From Helicobacter felistomachi (lineage in GTDB: Bacteria > Campylobacterota > Campylobacteria > Campylobacterales > Helicobacteraceae), in assembly GCF_030296895.1 (NCBI RefSeq), contig NZ_AP028022.1:558001-622000 (forward strand): DNA of 64,000 nucleotides, given 5' to 3'. This document shows, piece by piece, positions 61,304-64,000 of this stretch. Both the position numbers and the translations under genes were made by a program. The first letter of the stretch is position 1. Every line of letters starts with the position of its first letter. Under the pieces are notes generated by a model. It was not told the origin of the DNA, searched no databases, and saw only the letters and a list, made by a program, of their open reading frames with translations.

Positions 61304-63537
61304 GAAATGGCATTGAACAACTTTTGGCATGGGCGGACCGCCTAGTGGGGATAGGGACGTTACGCGAACTGGTGTGGAGTTCCTATAGAGATGGAGTTTA
61401 TATAGATATCGGTTGTTATGAGGGGGACTTGCAAGAACTTTTAGACCTTAAAGAGGCGGTGGGGGCTGTGGCGAGCGAAGACTCTCAAGTCCTAGAGATT
61501 AAAAAGTCAGTGGAGCTCAAAATCGCTCAGTGTCAAGAGGAATTGCCCAAGTACCTCGCCCTTTTAAAGCAGGCTGAAGATAAGAGTTATGCTGAGCGAA
61601 ACAAAATTAAAGAACCCTTTGAGAAATTGACAAAGAGCCTAGAAGCAGACCTAAAAGCCCTGTTTGAGGCGTGCGATGCAAGCTTAGGTGTGGCGGTGGC
61701 ACGCCAAGTTTTGGGGGTTGAGAAGGTAAAATATACAAGTGATTACGATGAATCAGGCTTTAAAACAGCCTTAGAAAAGGAAGTGTTAAAGGCTTTAGAG
61801 CAGAATTTTAAAACCTTGGGGCTAGCCCTTGCGCCACAATCTGCCCTAAATATGCTTAAATCCCAGTTACAAGAAACCATCGCCCAAATCCCCACAGCTC
61901 TTAAAGAAATAGACGAAGTCCATCAAGAACTTGTCAAAGAGGGGATTGTGACCAACAAAGACATCAATGCCCTTTACGACCCCTTAGAGCAGGGCTTAGA
62001 GCCTTTAAAGGCGAGTTTACAGGCTTTTGTGGCAAACAACGGGGATGAAAATATTGTCAAAATGGGCAAAGAGGCTTTAAACTGCGTGAGTCATGTGAGC
62101 GATCTAGAAAAATCTCTACCCATCATAGAGAACATGCTAGAGGCAAGTGGGGCCAACAGCCCACAATCTACGGCGATGGACTTGGCGCAAGTCCAAGCCT
62201 TTATCACAGAAAGGCTAAACGCAGAGCTCAAACGCAACAACATTTGCGAGCATTTGGGTAATTTTGAGAGGGAATTAGAAACCTTGCAAGAGCGGGCGCA
62301 AGAGTTGCAAGCGGCTATCAATCAGGACAAAGAAGAGAGCATGACATCCTACATCAACGCTTTTCAACAAGCCCATCAAAACACAAAGGAGCTTAGAAAA
62401 AGTGTTTTAAAGGTGGTGGAGGCATTAAAGTCAAAAATCTCTCAGAGGCGCGGGGGCATTTTAAAAAAGGCGGTGCGTTTAGGCTCCATTCGGGCACTCA
62501 CCCAGTTGGGGCTCTCTTACATGGATGGAGGTATTGAAAAGATTAAAAAGAAGGATGCCAAAACAGCCGCAGATTATCTTAAAAAGGTTTTTAATTTGGG
62601 CGATGGCATGGCAGAGGTGGGGCTAGAAAGGCTCCACTATTTTGGTGAAATCAACTGGGATAACAATAGGGTTCATTTGATCGACTTGGTTAGAGATGTT
62701 GAGGCAACGCTACTGAGTAAAGAGGTTGAGGGGGAGCGTGCTTACCTAAGCAATTTTTACGAAGACGCACACATTAGTCCGACATGGGGTGCTGATCCCG
62801 ACTACAGAATGGGATCCATTTACCCTTTCTTTTATAAGGGCGAGAATGATTTGAAAACGCCTTTAGTTGATGAGGGCTTTTGCGCCACCATGCAAGGACA
62901 TAACGCCCACTTGGAGTTAAGTCGGCTCAAAACCATTAAAGAAGTCTATGGCAAGTCCACAAAAGATGACTATGACGATGCGTATGGCAACGCCGAAGTT
63001 GCCTATTTAAAGGGCATCGCTTTAGGCAGTGGGGTTTGTACCTTAGAATTAGCGCATTTGGAGTTAGAAGAGCCCAAACATTATAGAATGAGCGCACAAA
63101 AAAAGCAAAATGCGATCTTAGAGGCAAACCATCGCGCCATTGGCTATTTTAAACAGGCGTTAGAGCGGGGCTACACTTCTGCCCTAAGCTCTCTTGGCAA
63201 AAGTCTAGAAGAGCAACAAGAGCTTTTAGCCAAAGCCCCTAAACACTCTTTGCACTCTTTCTTATCTAAGTATGCCAGTGATTTTAAAGAAGTCGAGGGG
63301 CTTATGCCCGCCTTCATAGATAAGTTTGTTGCCTTTGGAGGCAAGTTGGATGCCAAAGCCCACTTTACACCCACATTTTGGCAACACCCAGACTTAAAAA
63401 ACCTAGAGGTCAAGGCAAAAGAAAAGCCCAAAAGCACCACAAAACCCCTATGGAAATATGGCAAAGACACCAAACAAGCCTTTAAAGATTACATGGAGGC
63501 TCTAAAGAGACAGGCGATGCTAAGGCGTGGCTTCTAG
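61246..63537 (+). CDS. Large coiled-coil / Sel1-like repeat protein of unknown function
   Basis: The open frame extends from 61150; the first internal ATG that fits the joined protein is 61246 ('METATRGAYKDF'). About 760 residues. Regions: 70-200 helical with 'ELPKYLALLKQAEDKSYAERNKIKEPFEKL'; 230-420 long coiled coils ('NFERELETLQERAQELQAAINQDKEE'); 430-500 with Sel1/TPR-like repeats ('SIRALTQLGLSYMDGG', 'DAKTAADYLKKVFNLGDGMAEVGLERL'); and a later pair ('AEVAYLKGIALGSG', 'RAIGYFKQALERGYTSALSSLGKSL'). No signal peptide, membrane segment or enzyme motif was found. The tail is lysine-rich. Upstream part in a different frame; a third gene follows after 5 bases. Confidence 0.65.
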   Translation: METATRGAYKDFDKSYDLLRNGIEQLLAWADRLVGIGTLRELVWSSYRDGVYIDIGCYEGDLQELLDLKEAVGAVASEDSQVLEIKKSVELKIAQCQEELPKYLALLKQAEDKSYAERNKIKEPFEKLTKSLEADLKALFEACDASLGVAVARQVLGVEKVKYTSDYDESGFKTALEKEVLKALEQNFKTLGLALAPQSALNMLKSQLQETIAQIPTALKEIDEVHQELVKEGIVTNKDINALYDPLEQGLEPLKASLQAFVANNGDENIVKMGKEALNCVSHVSDLEKSLPIIENMLEASGANSPQSTAMDLAQVQAFITERLNAELKRNNICEHLGNFERELETLQERAQELQAAINQDKEESMTSYINAFQQAHQNTKELRKSVLKVVEALKSKISQRRGGILKKAVRLGSIRALTQLGLSYMDGGIEKIKKKDAKTAADYLKKVFNLGDGMAEVGLERLHYFGEINWDNNRVHLIDLVRDVEATLLSKEVEGERAYLSNFYEDAHISPTWGADPDYRMGSIYPFFYKGENDLKTPLVDEGFCATMQGHNAHLELSRLKTIKEVYGKSTKDDYDDAYGNAEVAYLKGIALGSGVCTLELAHLELEEPKHYRMSAQKKQNAILEANHRAIGYFKQALERGYTSALSSLGKSLEEQQELLAKAPKHSLHSFLSKYASDFKEVEGLMPAFIDKFVAFGGKLDAKAHFTPTFWQHPDLKNLEVKAKEKPKSTTKPLWKYGKDTKQAFKDYMEALKRQAMLRRGF

Positions 63538-63542
63538 GGACA

Positions 63543-64000
63543 ATGTGCTTACAGGGCGTGGTCGTCCCACCGGATTACTATGCGGCGCAGGTGTGCTTTG
63601 TAAAGGCAAGGGATTTAGATGAACTTGTAGCACACTATGGCTTGTATTTGGCTAGAGCAGCCGAAGTAGATTTCGGATATCGCTATCCATCGCTCTTAGA
63701 GGGTAAATGCTATGACCACCAACGCCCCCTAAAGCTAGCAGAAGTGCAAGAGGGCTTAGAGTGCGTTTTTCCTTTGGGTGGTTCGACAGATGCGAAGAAT
63801 ATTTACAAGGAGGCTTTGAGCGATTACGGTGATGTGAAGAATTGGGAGTGGATGTTTAAGGAGGGGCAAATGCGGGGCAGATGGTTCTACGACCATTTTT
63901 TTGAAAATGGCGCTTATTTTGGGGATGAGATGGCCATTGAGACGCAAGACGAGCTAGCAGACATTTTGGATCGTATGGAAACACAATGCCAAGAGGATGC
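63543..64000 (+). CDS. Unknown protein, 3' end outside the window
   Basis: An ATG at 63543, 5 bases after the previous stop and with AGGGA just before it, opens a frame that stays open to the window edge (152 codons). It begins 'MCLQGVVVPPDYYAAQVCFV' and continues with an acidic, aromatic-rich sequence ('NWEWMFKEGQMRGRWFYDHFFENGAYFGDEMAIET', 'ELADILDRMETQCQED'). No known domain recognised. Tight spacing suggests an operon with the coiled-coil / Sel1-like gene. It could be a partner protein of it, but that is only context. Confidence 0.6.
   Translation, partial: MCLQGVVVPPDYYAAQVCFVKARDLDELVAHYGLYLARAAEVDFGYRYPSLLEGKCYDHQRPLKLAEVQEGLECVFPLGGSTDAKNIYKEALSDYGDVKNWEWMFKEGQMRGRWFYDHFFENGAYFGDEMAIETQDELADILDRMETQCQED

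Overview
The window is chromosomal DNA from a gastric Helicobacter. Gene blocks match the order I recall from H. pylori 26695: HP0660 to HP0666 at 1-6129, HP1226 to HP1232 at 36426-41899, HP0265 to HP0274 at 47294-55179 and HP0247/HP0248/HP0249 at 55262-59236. The base composition looks richer in GC than H. pylori, and there are a ThDP 2-keto-acid decarboxylase and a five-copy transporter array that H. pylori lacks as far as I know. This suggests the H. felis / H. bizzozeronii / H. heilmannii group, but the species is inferred, not shown.

Layout. 1-6129 (+): an RNase H / RNase III / chorismate synthase / HemN / Fe-S oxidoreductase operon with overlapping genes. 6209-7564 (+): an outer membrane protein and a coiled-coil protein, each with an extended -10 promoter. 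7783-10299 (-): CcoG and a heavily decayed LPS-type glycosyltransferase. 10391-16675 (+): five tandem MFS transporters, each behind a near-identical promoter, the last one frameshifted. 16710-19538 (+): a YbiT-type ABC-F ATPase and a membrane metallophosphoesterase, followed by a stray copy of the ABC-F 3' end. 19830-29217 is accessory: an HpaA-family lipoprotein, Hop and Hof outer membrane protein remnants, an FkbM methyltransferase with a 17-base G tract, a BECR-type nuclease remnant, comB6 and comB7 cut off from the rest of the com operon, an IS607-type recombinase remnant, a GT9 glycosyltransferase remnant and a DUF697 GTPase.

29313-45285 is mostly core: icd, a TSUP permease, a VirB11-type ATPase, kdsB, thioredoxin, tRNA-fMet, tRNA-Gln, serine catabolism (sdaA, sdaC), folP-holB-hobA-lysC-rppH, cytochrome c553, hemW, flagellin flaA and the decarboxylase. 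45282-55179 is one long minus-strand run. It carries a degenerate TrpC-like barrel, a TPR protein, a cysteine-cluster protein, a probable PilM/PilN/PilO-like trio, an acyltransferase, miaB, an HP0268-type small protein, the aminofutalosine deaminase of the menaquinone pathway, a dihydroorotase-like protein and a CcdA-like protein. 55262-60434 (+) has a DEAD-box helicase, ilvE, an SPFH protein, a DUF2393-type protein, flavodoxin and an LPP20-type lipoprotein. The window ends in an unrecognised accessory locus of large coiled-coil / Sel1-like ORFs, with a third gene running off the edge.

A recurring theme is single-base frameshifts in otherwise well preserved genes (fifth MFS, Hof OMP, hemW, the HP0270-type acyltransferase, the dihydroorotase-like gene, the SPFH gene, the 60.7 kb locus). 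Most lie at or near short G, C or A runs. They may be real decay, phase variation or homopolymer errors. The G17 tract in the FkbM gene is the one clear phase-variation switch. No rRNA, CRISPR array or complete insertion sequence was seen.
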